Assembly (NCBI GenBank): GCA_030645535.1
Contig: JAUSNM010000055.1
Location: 1-64,000, forward strand
DNA: 64,000 nt
DNA from: Gallionella sp.
GTDB lineage: Bacteria; Pseudomonadota; Gammaproteobacteria; Burkholderiales; Gallionellaceae
Direction of reading: 5' to 3'
The notes below the pieces were generated by a model. The model ran no database searches and was not told the origin of the DNA. It worked only from the letters and a program-made list of their open reading frames with translations. Of this stretch, positions 54,403-63,240 are shown piece after piece. The stretch's first letter is position 1. Each line of letters opens with the position of its first letter. Both the position numbers and the translations under genes were made by a program.

Positions 54403-55323
54403 ATGGTTACACCGCTCGAAATTCCACGTGAACTGCTGGCTCAGGCAGTCGATCAGTCGCACGAAGGCATCACTATCGCCGATGCGAGCCAGAAAGACTG
54501 GCCGCTGATTTATGTGAATGCGGGATTTGAGCGGCTTACCGGCTATCCGGCTGCCGAATTGCTCGGCAAGAGTGTCCGGCTTCTCCAGGGGACGGACACT
54601 GAGCAGCCTGAAATAAACGTGCTCCGTGAGGCGATGAGTCAGGGGAAAAACTGTCTGGTCACGTTGCGCAATTATCGCAAGGATGGCTCGATGTTCTGGA
54701 ATGAGCTGAGTCTGTCTCCTGTGCGCAACGATGCAGGTATTCTCACCCATTACATCGGCATTCAGCATGACGTCACTGCGCGCATCATGCCGGATCAACG
54801 CCTGCGCCAGACCAGTCTGCATACACAGCCTGTTCATCCTGAACCACAGGTCGGCATCAGCGGCCACTTCGACGAACAGCTTGATCGCATGCTGAGCACA
54901 GCGCAACGCACGCACAGCCAGCTGTCGGTATTGGTCGTCAATCTGGATCAATTCAAACACTTTAATGAGCGATATGGCCGTGCAGCCGGAGATACCTGTT
55001 TGCGCATGGTAGGAGAGCGTATTGCCCGGTCTTTTGCACGCACGACAGACCGTGTCGCGCGGCATGACGGAGATGCATTTTTCATCGTTGCGATGGGGGA
55101 GAGTCCCGAAGGATTGCAACAGCATGTGAGCAAACTTCGCGATCAGGTTCGCGCGCTGAATATCCCGTACAGCGATTCACCAGATGGCGTAATAACGATT
55201 TGTGTCGGCGGCGTCACCCTGATTCCGCAACACAACATCACTGCAAAAGACCTGATTAAAAAGGCCGATGCAGCCCTTGAGGAAGCCAAACGGCGCGGCC
55301 ACGACTGCGAGCTCCTCATCTAA
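54403..55323 (+). CDS. Cys-less LOV-like PAS plus degenerate GGDEF protein
   Basis: A 306-residue cytoplasmic protein. Residues 15-130 strongly resemble a LOV photoreceptor domain (VNAGFERLTGY, ELLGKSVRLLQGTDTEQP, NYRKDGSMFWNELSLSPVRN), but the photoactive Cys of NCRFLQ is replaced (SVRLLQ). The C-terminal GGDEF-type domain has DGDAF in place of GGDEF, so cyclase activity is unlikely. It may bind flavin without forming the light adduct, or act as a redox sensor. It follows dsbC by 10 bases, an interesting pairing with disulfide chemistry. Confidence 0.85.
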   Translation: MVTPLEIPRELLAQAVDQSHEGITIADASQKDWPLIYVNAGFERLTGYPAAELLGKSVRLLQGTDTEQPEINVLREAMSQGKNCLVTLRNYRKDGSMFWNELSLSPVRNDAGILTHYIGIQHDVTARIMPDQRLRQTSLHTQPVHPEPQVGISGHFDEQLDRMLSTAQRTHSQLSVLVVNLDQFKHFNERYGRAAGDTCLRMVGERIARSFARTTDRVARHDGDAFFIVAMGESPEGLQQHVSKLRDQVRALNIPYSDSPDGVITICVGGVTLIPQHNITAKDLIKKADAALEEAKRRGHDCELLI

Positions 55324-55351
55324 TACAAACATCGCGCAGCGATCCATTGAC

Positions 55352-55377
55352 GCCCTCTCCGGCTTGCGGGAGAGGGC
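55352..55377. repeat. CCCTCTCC palindrome between genes
   Basis: GCCCTCTCC-GGCTTGC-GGGAGAGGGC perfect arms, the only intergenic copy of the family, between convergent genes, where it may serve as a terminator. Confidence 0.8.
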
Positions 55378-55413
55378 GGGGAGAGGGGCGGGCGTGCCTC
55401 GACGGGAGCTCGT

Positions 55414-56592
55414 TCAGTTGAGTGCGGGTTCTGCGCCTTTAGGGAAAAACACCCACATCTGCCCGCGTTGCTTCATGCGTCCGGCCTGAGCGCCTGCCTG
55501 GTCACCAAAACCCCAGAAAAAATCTGCCCGCACCGCACCCCGGATCGCCCCGCCGGTATCTTGCGCCAGCATCAGACGATTCAGCGGTTCTGCCGTATTC
55601 GGATAAGTCGTGGACAGAAACACCGGTGCGCCCAGCGGAATGGTGCGCGGGTCAATCGCGATGCTGTATGCATTGGTCAGCGGCACACCGAGTGCGCCTA
55701 GCGGTGCAGACAATCCTTCGGGTAATTCGCGGAAAAACACAAAGCTGGGATTTTGTTCAAGCAGCGCTGCCAATTTGGCCGGATTTTTCTCCGCCCAATG
55801 CTTGATACCCTGCATCGAGGCTTGATCGGCATTGAGCTCGCCCATTTCGATCAGCTTCTTGCCGATAGAAACATAGGGATGACCATTCTGGTCGGCATAA
55901 CCGACTTTGACCAGACGTCCATCCGCCAATTCGATGCGACCGGAACCCTGAATTTGCAGGAAAAAAAGATCGACCGGGTTTTCCACCCAGAACAATTCGC
56001 GTAGCGCGCCCCGACCTCCGTCAATCTGTGCCCGACTGAAATAAGGCACGATGCGACGACCTTCCAGCCTCCCGCGCAGGCGCAGGTCTTTGAGTTGCGG
56101 ATAGACCTCGCTCAAATCAATTGTCAGCAAATCTTCGGGAGCGGCATACAGCGGATATTTGAAACGCGCGGTCTTGACGCGACTGCCAAAAAGTCTGGGT
56201 TCGTAGTAGCCGGTAATCAGGCCGTAAGCTGAACCATCCGGATTAAATACCTGATAGGGCGTAAACGCTTCCTCAAAAAACGAACGCAGTGCCTCATTGT
56301 CCGGATTCACCAGCACATCGGCGCTCGCACAAACAGCCTGCCAGTCCGGCTTGTTTTTTAATGCATGACAGCTTTGCAAAAAGGCAACCCAGCTCGGTTG
56401 CAAATCCACCTTCTGCCAGTCCGGCAACATCTCCCACTTGCTGACCGAAAACGGCGCTGCCGGTGTGACCACGGGCGGCACAGGCGGAATAACAACAGGC
56501 GGGGTGGGCGTAACAGCACAGGCGGCCAAAAAGATCAGCGGCAAGAGTGCAAATTTTAACCGCGCGTCAGCCAGAAAATTAATGCAGAACAC
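55414..56592 (-). CDS. mltA: membrane-bound lytic murein transglycosylase A
   Basis: A 392-residue lipoprotein that cleaves peptidoglycan strands. An unusual signal (KFALLPLIFLAACA, Cys lipobox) precedes a Pro-rich linker (TPTPPVVIPPVPPVV). The MltA domain has LITGYYEPRLFGSR, LRELFWVENPVDLFFLQIQG and the C-terminal 3D domain with the catalytic Asp in LAQDTGGAIRGAVRADFFWG. The start is GTG (56592 or 56601), overlapping the 3' end of apaG, so no ATG exists. Confidence 0.93.
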   Translation of the reverse strand: MFCINFLADARLKFALLPLIFLAACAVTPTPPVVIPPVPPVVTPAAPFSVSKWEMLPDWQKVDLQPSWVAFLQSCHALKNKPDWQAVCASADVLVNPDNEALRSFFEEAFTPYQVFNPDGSAYGLITGYYEPRLFGSRVKTARFKYPLYAAPEDLLTIDLSEVYPQLKDLRLRGRLEGRRIVPYFSRAQIDGGRGALRELFWVENPVDLFFLQIQGSGRIELADGRLVKVGYADQNGHPYVSIGKKLIEMGELNADQASMQGIKHWAEKNPAKLAALLEQNPSFVFFRELPEGLSAPLGALGVPLTNAYSIAIDPRTIPLGAPVFLSTTYPNTAEPLNRLMLAQDTGGAIRGAVRADFFWGFGDQAGAQAGRMKQRGQMWVFFPKGAEPALN

Positions 56593-56962
56593 GGGGCACA
56601 CTCAAGACAAACTCAGGAATTTCGACATCGAAATCGGCCCCGTCATCGCCACGCATCAGATAACTGCCGCGCATCGTCCCCACCTGAGTGGCCAGCACCG
56701 TGCCGCTGGTATATTCAAAACTCTGATTAGGCTGCAACATCGGCTGCTCGCCCACCACGCCCTGTCCGCGCACTTCCTGAACATGGTTGTACGCATCGGT
56801 AATCACCCAGTGGCGACTGATTAGCCTGGCAGCTACCGTGCCCAGATTGGTGATGCTGATGGTATAGGAGAACACAAAACGATCAGCCGCCTCATCGGAC
56901 TGATCGGGCATATATTTCACCTGGGTTTGTATGATGATGCCGTGTTGTTCTGTTTTTGTCAT
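56579..56962 (-). CDS. apaG: ApaG protein (Co2+/Mg2+ efflux)
   Basis: A 127-residue immunoglobulin-fold protein (DUF525). FSYTISITNLGTVAARLISR, HWVITDAYNHVQEVRGQGVV, GEQPMLQPNQSFEYTSGTVL and GTMRGSYLM are diagnostic. The ATG at 56962 gives the normal length. Known roles are cobalt resistance and an unclear regulatory function. It overlaps mltA and is divergent from ilvA. Confidence 0.95.
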   Translation of the reverse strand: MTKTEQHGIIIQTQVKYMPDQSDEAADRFVFSYTISITNLGTVAARLISRHWVITDAYNHVQEVRGQGVVGEQPMLQPNQSFEYTSGTVLATQVGTMRGSYLMRGDDGADFDVEIPEFVLSVPRVLH

Positions 56963-57049
56963 GCGTAGTATTTGAACCGATTTTACGCGGTGTCGCAAGA
57001 GATAAAGCACGCTTTTATGCTAATCTCTGTTGCTGAAAGGTTGGTGAAT

Positions 57050-58567
57050 ATGAATGGTTATTTGAAACGCATCCTCAACGCCCGCGTCTATGACGTGGCG
57101 ATTGAAACTCCGCTGGAAGTCGCACCGAATTTATCGGCACGCACCGGCAACACGATCCTGCTCAAGCGCGAAGACATGCAGCCGGTGTTTTCCTTCAAGC
57201 TGCGCGGCGCGTACAACAAGATGGCGCAGCTCACACCGGAGCAGCTCAAACGTGGCGTCATCACCGCTTCGGCCGGAAATCACGCTCAGGGCGTTGCGCT
57301 CTCCGCTCACAAAATGGGCTGCCGTGCGATCATCGTCATGCCCACCACCACGCCTGCCGTTAAAATCGAAGCGGTCAAACACTTCGGTCAGCGCTCGGTT
57401 GAAATCGTGCTGCACGGCGACAGTTACAACGATGCCTATGACCATGCGCTGGAACTGGAGAAAAAAAACCAGCTCACCTTTGTGCATCCGTTTGATGATC
57501 CTGATGTCATCGCCGGACAAGGCACCATCGGCATGGAAATATTGCGTCAACGTAGCGGGCCTATCCACGCGATCTTCTGTGCCATCGGCGGCGGCGGGTT
57601 GATTGCGGGGGTCGCCGCCTACGTCAAGCAGTTACGCCCCGATATCAAGATTATCGGCGTGCAATCTGTCGATTCGGATGCCATGTACCAATCCATGCAG
57701 GCGGGCCGTCGTGTACAGCTCACCGATGTCGGCCTGTTCGCGGACGGCACCGCAGTCAAACTGGCGGGCGAAGAGACCTTGCGCATCTGCCAAAAATATG
57801 TGGATGAGATCGTGCTCGTCAATACCGATGCAGTGTGCGCCGCGATCAAGGATGTATTCCAGGACACACGCTCCATCCTCGAGCCTTCGGGTGCGCTGGC
57901 CGTCGCGGGCGCCAAGCTGTACGCTGCACGCGAGGGAATCAAGAATGAGGCGCTGGTCACCGTTTGCAGCGGCGCAAACATGAACTTCGATCGTCTGCGT
58001 TTTGTCGCTGAACGCGCTGAGATCGGCGAGAAGCGCGAATCCATCCTGGCGGTGACGATACCCGAGACGCCGGGCAGCTTCCGCAAATTCTGCACCTTGC
58101 TGGGGCGTCGCAATATCACCGAATTCAACTACCGCTTTGCCAACCCGAAAGCTGCGCAGGTGTTTGTCGGTATTCAGGTGAAGAACGAGGCCGAGTCCAC
58201 CGAGCTGGTGGAGAAGTTGCAGTCTCACAAGTTACCCACGCTGGATCTTTCCGACAACGAAATGGCCAAGCTGCACCTGCGCCATCTGGTTGGCGGTCAT
58301 GCACCTGAAGTTAAGGATGAAATCCTGTTCCGCTTCGAGTTCCCTGAACGCCCAGGCGCCTTGATGCAATTTCTCAACAGCATGAATCACAGCTGGAATA
58401 TCAGCCTGTTCCACTATCGCAACCACGGCGCGGATTACGGTCGCGTGCTGGTCGGCATGCAAGTGCCGGATCACGACAAACAGGCGTTCACCGAGTTTCT
58501 CAACACGCTCGGCTACCGCTACTGGGACGAAACCGACAACCCGGCGTACCGGTTGTTTCTCGGTTAG
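57050..58567 (+). CDS. ilvA: threonine ammonia-lyase (IlvA)
   Basis: A 505-residue PLP enzyme converting threonine to 2-oxobutanoate for isoleucine synthesis. The PLP lysine is in FSFKLRGAYNKMAQL. SAGNHAQGVALSA, the phosphate loop AIGGGGLIAGVAAYVK and the C-terminal double ACT-like domains (ESILAVTIPETPGSFRKFC; FPERPGALMQFLNSM) give it isoleucine feedback. The start at 57050 has GAAAGG upstream. A longer start at 56972 would overlap the divergent apaG. Confidence 0.96.
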   Translation: MNGYLKRILNARVYDVAIETPLEVAPNLSARTGNTILLKREDMQPVFSFKLRGAYNKMAQLTPEQLKRGVITASAGNHAQGVALSAHKMGCRAIIVMPTTTPAVKIEAVKHFGQRSVEIVLHGDSYNDAYDHALELEKKNQLTFVHPFDDPDVIAGQGTIGMEILRQRSGPIHAIFCAIGGGGLIAGVAAYVKQLRPDIKIIGVQSVDSDAMYQSMQAGRRVQLTDVGLFADGTAVKLAGEETLRICQKYVDEIVLVNTDAVCAAIKDVFQDTRSILEPSGALAVAGAKLYAAREGIKNEALVTVCSGANMNFDRLRFVAERAEIGEKRESILAVTIPETPGSFRKFCTLLGRRNITEFNYRFANPKAAQVFVGIQVKNEAESTELVEKLQSHKLPTLDLSDNEMAKLHLRHLVGGHAPEVKDEILFRFEFPERPGALMQFLNSMNHSWNISLFHYRNHGADYGRVLVGMQVPDHDKQAFTEFLNTLGYRYWDETDNPAYRLFLG

Positions 58568-58609
58568 GAGCCGCTCATCTCTCATGTCCGTCAGGCCTCG
58601 GTGTGCCCA

Positions 58610-59206
58610 ATGCAGGCAATAAAACAATCCATCCGCAAGAACATCCTGTCGCTGCGTGAGCAATTAACGCCAGAGATACGCGCCGAATACAACGCGGCGA
58701 TCACCGAGCGTTTATTGCAACTGCCGGAATACAGCCGGGCCGAAACGGTGCTGGGCTACATGAATTTCGGCAGTGAATATGCCAGTGAGTTGTGGGTGGC
58801 CCGTGTGCTGGCGGACGGCAAGCGCCTTGTTTTGCCCAGCGTGAATCGCCATACCAATACGCTTGATTTATATCGGGTGGATGACCTGGAAAGTCAGTTG
58901 GCGGCGGGATTATGGGGGATACGCGAACCTGTCATCGAACGCTGCAAACGGCTGAATGACATAAATGAGGTAGAATTCGTCCTGTTGCCCGGAATCGCAT
59001 TTAGCCGGGATGGCGCGCGCCTGGGTTACGGCGGCGGGTTTTACGACAAGCTGCTGGCGCATGTGCCACATCACCCCGCGCTGGTTACCGCGGCGTTCGG
59101 GCTGCAAATCGTGGCACAGATTCCACAAGAAGCGACTGATGTCAGAGTCGAGTGGATCGTGACCCAAGAAGAAATAATAGGCTGTTCAGCAACAGGAAAT
59201 CTCTGA
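58610..59206 (+). CDS. fau: 5-formyltetrahydrofolate cyclo-ligase
   Basis: A 198-residue ATP-dependent enzyme recycling 5-formyl-THF. The N-terminal basic helix KQSIRKNILSLREQL and the signature VLLPGIAFSRDGARLGYGGG then FYDKLL are complete. The preferred start is ATG 58610, though GTG 58601 is possible. In other proteobacteria 6S RNA lies next to this gene, but the 42 bases upstream are too short for it here. Confidence 0.95.
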   Translation: MQAIKQSIRKNILSLREQLTPEIRAEYNAAITERLLQLPEYSRAETVLGYMNFGSEYASELWVARVLADGKRLVLPSVNRHTNTLDLYRVDDLESQLAAGLWGIREPVIERCKRLNDINEVEFVLLPGIAFSRDGARLGYGGGFYDKLLAHVPHHPALVTAAFGLQIVAQIPQEATDVRVEWIVTQEEIIGCSATGNL

Positions 59207-59274
59207 CAAGTCACCTTCCGGCGAGCCGGAATGGCTGGAGATTTCTCAAAATAACTTTAGTGAGAGAGTGGAAG

Positions 59275-61941
59275 ATGGCGAACTTAGCTGATTACGACCC
59301 GCAAGAAACCCAAGAGTGGCTGGATGCCCTTGAATCGGTGCTGAAAAATGAAGGCGCGGAACGCGCACATTTTCTGCTCGGTCAGTTGATAGATAAGGCG
59401 CGCAGCTCAGGGGCCGGCGTGCCGTTCAGCGCCACCACGCCATATTGCAACAGCATCGCCTTGGGCGACGAAGAACGTTCGAGCGGCAACATTGAATTGG
59501 AACACCGCATCCGCGCACTGATGCGCTGGAACGCAATGGCGCTGGTATTGAACGCGAATCGCGATTCATCCGAGCTGGGCGGCCATATCGCCAGCTTCGC
59601 CTCTGCCGCAACGCTGTATGACGTGGCGTTCAATCACTTCTTCCACGGCAAGACCGATACGCATGGCGGCGATCTGGTGTATTTCCAGGGTCACTCGTCC
59701 CCCGGTGTTTACGCGCGTGCCTACCTCGAAGGACGTATTTCCGAAGAACAGATGTACAAGTTCCGCCAGGAAGCGGCAGGGGATGGCCTGTCCTCCTATC
59801 CGCATCCCTGGCTGATGCCGGACTTCTGGCAATTCCCGACCGTATCGATGGGCCTGGGCCCGCTGATGGCGATTTATCAGGCGCGTTTCATGCGCTATCT
59901 GCAACATCGCGGACTGGTGCAAACCGACGGACGCAAAGTGTGGGCCTATCTGGGCGACGGTGAAACGGATGAGCCGGAATCCCTGGGCGCAGTCTCGATG
60001 GCCGGGCGTGAGAAGCTCGACAACTTGATCTTTGTGGTCAACTGCAACCTGCAACGCCTCGATGGCCCGGTGCGCGGCAACGGCAAGATCATCCAGGAGC
60101 TGGAAGGCGTATTCCGCGGGGCCGGCTGGAACGTCATCAAAGTCGTCTGGGGCGGCCAGTGGGATCGCCTGTTCGCCAAGGACAAGAACGGCCTGCTGCA
60201 AAAACGCATGCAGGAAGTGGTGGACGGCGAGTACCAGACCTACAAATCCAAAAATGGCGCGTATGTACGCGAACATTTCTTCGGTAAATATCCGGAGTTG
60301 CTGGAAATGGTCGCCGACATGTCGGATGACGAAATCTGGCGCCTGAATCGCGGCGGTCATGATCCGCACAAGGTTTACGCGGCTTATGCGGCAGCGACCA
60401 AGCACACCGGTCAACCCACTGTCATTCTTGCCAAAACCGTTAAAGGCTATGGCATGGGCGAGGCGGGCGAAGCGCAGAACATCACCCATCAGCAAAAGAA
60501 AATGGCAGGGCAAGTGCTGCTCAACTTCCGTGACCGTTTCAACATTCCGCTGAACGATGCGGAAGTGGCCAGTCTGAATTTTTATCGTCCGCCCGCGGAC
60601 AGCCTCGAGATGAAGTATCTGCAAGAACGCACCGCAGAAATGGGTTCTGTACCCGCGCGCAATCCAGCCACCGAAGCCTTGAAAATTCCCGGTCTGGATG
60701 CGTTCGATTCATTGCTGAAAAGCACGGAAGGCCGCGAAATATCGACCACTATGGCGTTCGTGCGGATGCTGGGTATTCTGGTCAAGGACAAGAATATCGG
60801 TCGCCAGGTCGTGCCGATCGTGCCGGATGAATCGCGCACCTTCGGTATGGAAGGCATGTTCCGCCAGCTCGGCATCTTCTCTCAAGTCGGACAACTGTAC
60901 ACCCCGCAAGATGCGGATCAGCTGATGTTCTACAAGGAAGACAAGACCGGACAGATCCTGCAGGAAGGCATCAACGAAGCCGGCGCGATGTCCTCGTGGA
61001 TCGCAGCTGCAACAGCTTATGCCAACCACGGCAAGGCGATGCTGCCGTTCTACATTTATTACTCCATGTTCGGCTTCCAGCGTATCGGTGATCTGGCATG
61101 GGCGGCAGGCGACATGCGCGCTCGCGGCTTCATGCTGGGTGGTACTGCGGGGCGCACTACGCTGAACGGCGAAGGTCTGCAGCATCAGGATGGCCACAGC
61201 CATTTGATGTCGGCGATGATTCCGAATTGCGTATCCTACGATCCGACCTTCGCGTATGAGTTGGCCGTCATCATCCATGACGGCATGCGCCGCATGTATG
61301 TCGATCAGCAGGACGTGTTCTATTACCTTACCGTGATGAACGAGAATTACGCACATCCTGCCATGCCTGAAGGCGCGGAAGAGGGCATCATCAAAGGGAT
61401 GTACCTCTTTAATGAAGGGACAAGGGACAAGGGACAAGGGAAAAAGCCCGTCGTGCAGCTGATGGGCAGCGGCACGATCTTGCGCGAAGTCATTGAGGCC
61501 GCGCAATTGCTGCAAAACGATTTCGGTGTGAACGCCGACATCTGGAGCGTCACCAGCTTCTCGGAACTGCGCCGCGACGGAATCGACTGCGAACGCTGGA
61601 ACACGCTGCATCCTGAAGCTGCGCCTCGCGTGAGTTACGTTGAGCAATGTATGAGTGAGCGAGCCGGTCCTGTGATCGCCGCAACCGATTACATGCGTTC
61701 ATTCGCCGACCAGATTCGCGGCTTCCTGCCCAGGAATTACAAGGTATTGGGCACAGATGGTTTTGGTCGTTCTGATACACGTAAACACTTGCGCCAGTTC
61801 TTTGAAGTGGATCGTTTCTACATCGCTGTTGCCGCATTGAAGGCGCTCGCGGATGAAGGCACGATCGCGGCGTCCGAAGTCAGCCGGGCAATTGCACTTT
61901 ACAATATCAATCCAGACAAGCCGAATCCGGTTACTGTTTAA
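59275..61941 (+). CDS. aceE: pyruvate dehydrogenase E1 component
   Basis: An 888-residue homodimeric thiamine-diphosphate enzyme decarboxylating pyruvate. The ThDP motif starts at YLGDGETDEPESLGAVSMAG and ends in NLQRLDGPVRGNGK. FFHGKTDTHGGDLVYFQGHS and SAMIPNCVSYDPTFAYE are typical. The start at 59275 (MANLADYD) gives the E. coli length. Codons 714-722 (EGTRDKGQG) are a heptamer tandem repeat in a variable surface region. It is coupled with aceF 38 bases later. Confidence 0.97.
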   Translation: MANLADYDPQETQEWLDALESVLKNEGAERAHFLLGQLIDKARSSGAGVPFSATTPYCNSIALGDEERSSGNIELEHRIRALMRWNAMALVLNANRDSSELGGHIASFASAATLYDVAFNHFFHGKTDTHGGDLVYFQGHSSPGVYARAYLEGRISEEQMYKFRQEAAGDGLSSYPHPWLMPDFWQFPTVSMGLGPLMAIYQARFMRYLQHRGLVQTDGRKVWAYLGDGETDEPESLGAVSMAGREKLDNLIFVVNCNLQRLDGPVRGNGKIIQELEGVFRGAGWNVIKVVWGGQWDRLFAKDKNGLLQKRMQEVVDGEYQTYKSKNGAYVREHFFGKYPELLEMVADMSDDEIWRLNRGGHDPHKVYAAYAAATKHTGQPTVILAKTVKGYGMGEAGEAQNITHQQKKMAGQVLLNFRDRFNIPLNDAEVASLNFYRPPADSLEMKYLQERTAEMGSVPARNPATEALKIPGLDAFDSLLKSTEGREISTTMAFVRMLGILVKDKNIGRQVVPIVPDESRTFGMEGMFRQLGIFSQVGQLYTPQDADQLMFYKEDKTGQILQEGINEAGAMSSWIAAATAYANHGKAMLPFYIYYSMFGFQRIGDLAWAAGDMRARGFMLGGTAGRTTLNGEGLQHQDGHSHLMSAMIPNCVSYDPTFAYELAVIIHDGMRRMYVDQQDVFYYLTVMNENYAHPAMPEGAEEGIIKGMYLFNEGTRDKGQGKKPVVQLMGSGTILREVIEAAQLLQNDFGVNADIWSVTSFSELRRDGIDCERWNTLHPEAAPRVSYVEQCMSERAGPVIAATDYMRSFADQIRGFLPRNYKVLGTDGFGRSDTRKHLRQFFEVDRFYIAVAALKALADEGTIAASEVSRAIALYNINPDKPNPVTV
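61415..61441. repeat. AAGGGAC heptamer repeat inside aceE
   Basis: Three perfect AAGGGAC units plus AAGGGA in the aceE coding sequence. Because the unit is 7 bases, only changes by three units keep the reading frame. Confidence 0.85.
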
Positions 61942-61979
61942 CAGTTTATCGTTTTCGGTTTGGAGTTTAGGAGAGACAC

Positions 61980-63239
61980 GTGGCAGAAATGAAACAAGTA
62001 TTAGTGCCGGACATCGGTGACTACAAGGGTGTCAGCGTCATCGAAGTGATGGTAAAAGTTGGCGATATAATCAACGAGGAAGACACCTTGTTGACGCTGG
62101 AAACCGACAAGGCGGCGATGGATGTACCTTCGCCCTATGCCGGTGTGGTTAAAGAATTGCACATTGAAATCGGCGACAAAGTCTCACAAGGCTCGCTGAT
62201 TCTGGTGATGGAATGCAACGACGCAGCGTCACCATCGGAACAAACTGCAGCGATTCCCGCTGCAGTTGCACCCGCCAGCGTCGCTGCGCAAGCCGCCGCG
62301 CCTGTTGTTGCGCAGTCTGTTCAGCCTGTCATATCCGGTGGGCAGGCGCACGCCAGCCCGGCGATACGCCGCTTCGCGCGCGAACTGGGCGTCGATATTG
62401 CCAAGGTTCAAGGCAGCGGAGAAAAAGGCCGCGTCACGAAAGACGACGTGCAGAACTTCGTCAAGACAGCGCTGGCTCAGCCGCGTGGCACGGCTGGCGG
62501 CAATGGTCTGCAGGTTCTGGATATGCCGGTGTTTGATTTTGCCAAGTATGGCGCGATTGAAACAACACCGCTGTCACGTATCCAGAAGATTTCCGGCGCG
62601 AATCTGCATCGCAACTGGGTGACGATTCCGCATGTCACGCAATTCGACGAGGCAGACATCACAGACATGGAAGCCTTCCGTAAGCAGCTTGGCACTGAAT
62701 ACGCCAAGCAGAACATCAAGATCACTCCGTTGGCTTTCATGCTCAAGGCGGTGGTTGCGGCTTTGCAGAAGTTTCCGAAGTTCAACGCATCGCTGGATGG
62801 CGAAAATCTGGTGCTCAAACAGTACTTCCACATCGGCGTGGCAGTGGATACACCAGATGGGCTGATGGTGCCGGTGCTGCGCGACGTCGACAAGAAAGGC
62901 ATCGTGCAACTGGCTCAGGAACTTGCCGAAATATCAGCTAAAGCACGCGAGAAGAAAATCACGGCCGCTGACATGCAGGGCGGCTGCTTCACCATTTCCA
63001 GTCTCGGCGGAATAGGCGGCACGGCCTTTACACCCATTATCAACGCGCCTGAAGTGGCGATCCTGGGTGTGTCGCGTTCCTGTATGAAGCCGGTTTATCA
63101 GGACGGCGTATTTGTACCGCGCCTGATGCTGCCGCTGTCGGTATCCTATGATCATCGCGTGATCGATGGCGCGGCTGCAGCACGCTTTACCGCGTATCTT
63201 GCGCAGGTTTTGTCTGATATACGCAGGCTGGCGCTGTAA
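61980..63239 (+). CDS. aceF: dihydrolipoyl acetyltransferase (PDH E2)
   Basis: A 419-residue E2 with one lipoyl domain ([20 protein letters not shown], lipoyl Lys in DKA), an Ala/Pro linker, a peripheral-subunit-binding domain ([20 protein letters not shown]) and the catalytic domain with [15 protein letters not shown] (HxxxD). The start is GTG at 61980; ATG 61989 is also possible. With aceE it forms pyruvate dehydrogenase. No lpd (E3) gene is in the window after it. The single lipoyl domain is shorter than E. coli's three. Confidence 0.96.
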   Translation: MAEMKQVLVPDIGDYKGVSVIEVMVKVGDIINEEDTLLTLETDKAAMDVPSPYAGVVKELHIEIGDKVSQGSLILVMECNDAASPSEQTAAIPAAVAPASVAAQAAAPVVAQSVQPVISGGQAHASPAIRRFARELGVDIAKVQGSGEKGRVTKDDVQNFVKTALAQPRGTAGGNGLQVLDMPVFDFAKYGAIETTPLSRIQKISGANLHRNWVTIPHVTQFDEADITDMEAFRKQLGTEYAKQNIKITPLAFMLKAVVAALQKFPKFNASLDGENLVLKQYFHIGVAVDTPDGLMVPVLRDVDKKGIVQLAQELAEISAKAREKKITAADMQGGCFTISSLGGIGGTAFTPIINAPEVAILGVSRSCMKPVYQDGVFVPRLMLPLSVSYDHRVIDGAAAARFTAYLAQVLSDIRRLAL

Positions 63240-63240
63240 C

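Noticed and set aside
58568-58609. 6S RNA gene upstream of fau
   Set aside because: 6S RNA is about 180 bases and only 42 bases separate ilvA from fau.
59566-60624. A 352-codon minus-strand frame opposite aceE
   Set aside because: Lies fully inside aceE, no signature, no ribosome site. Antisense shadow.
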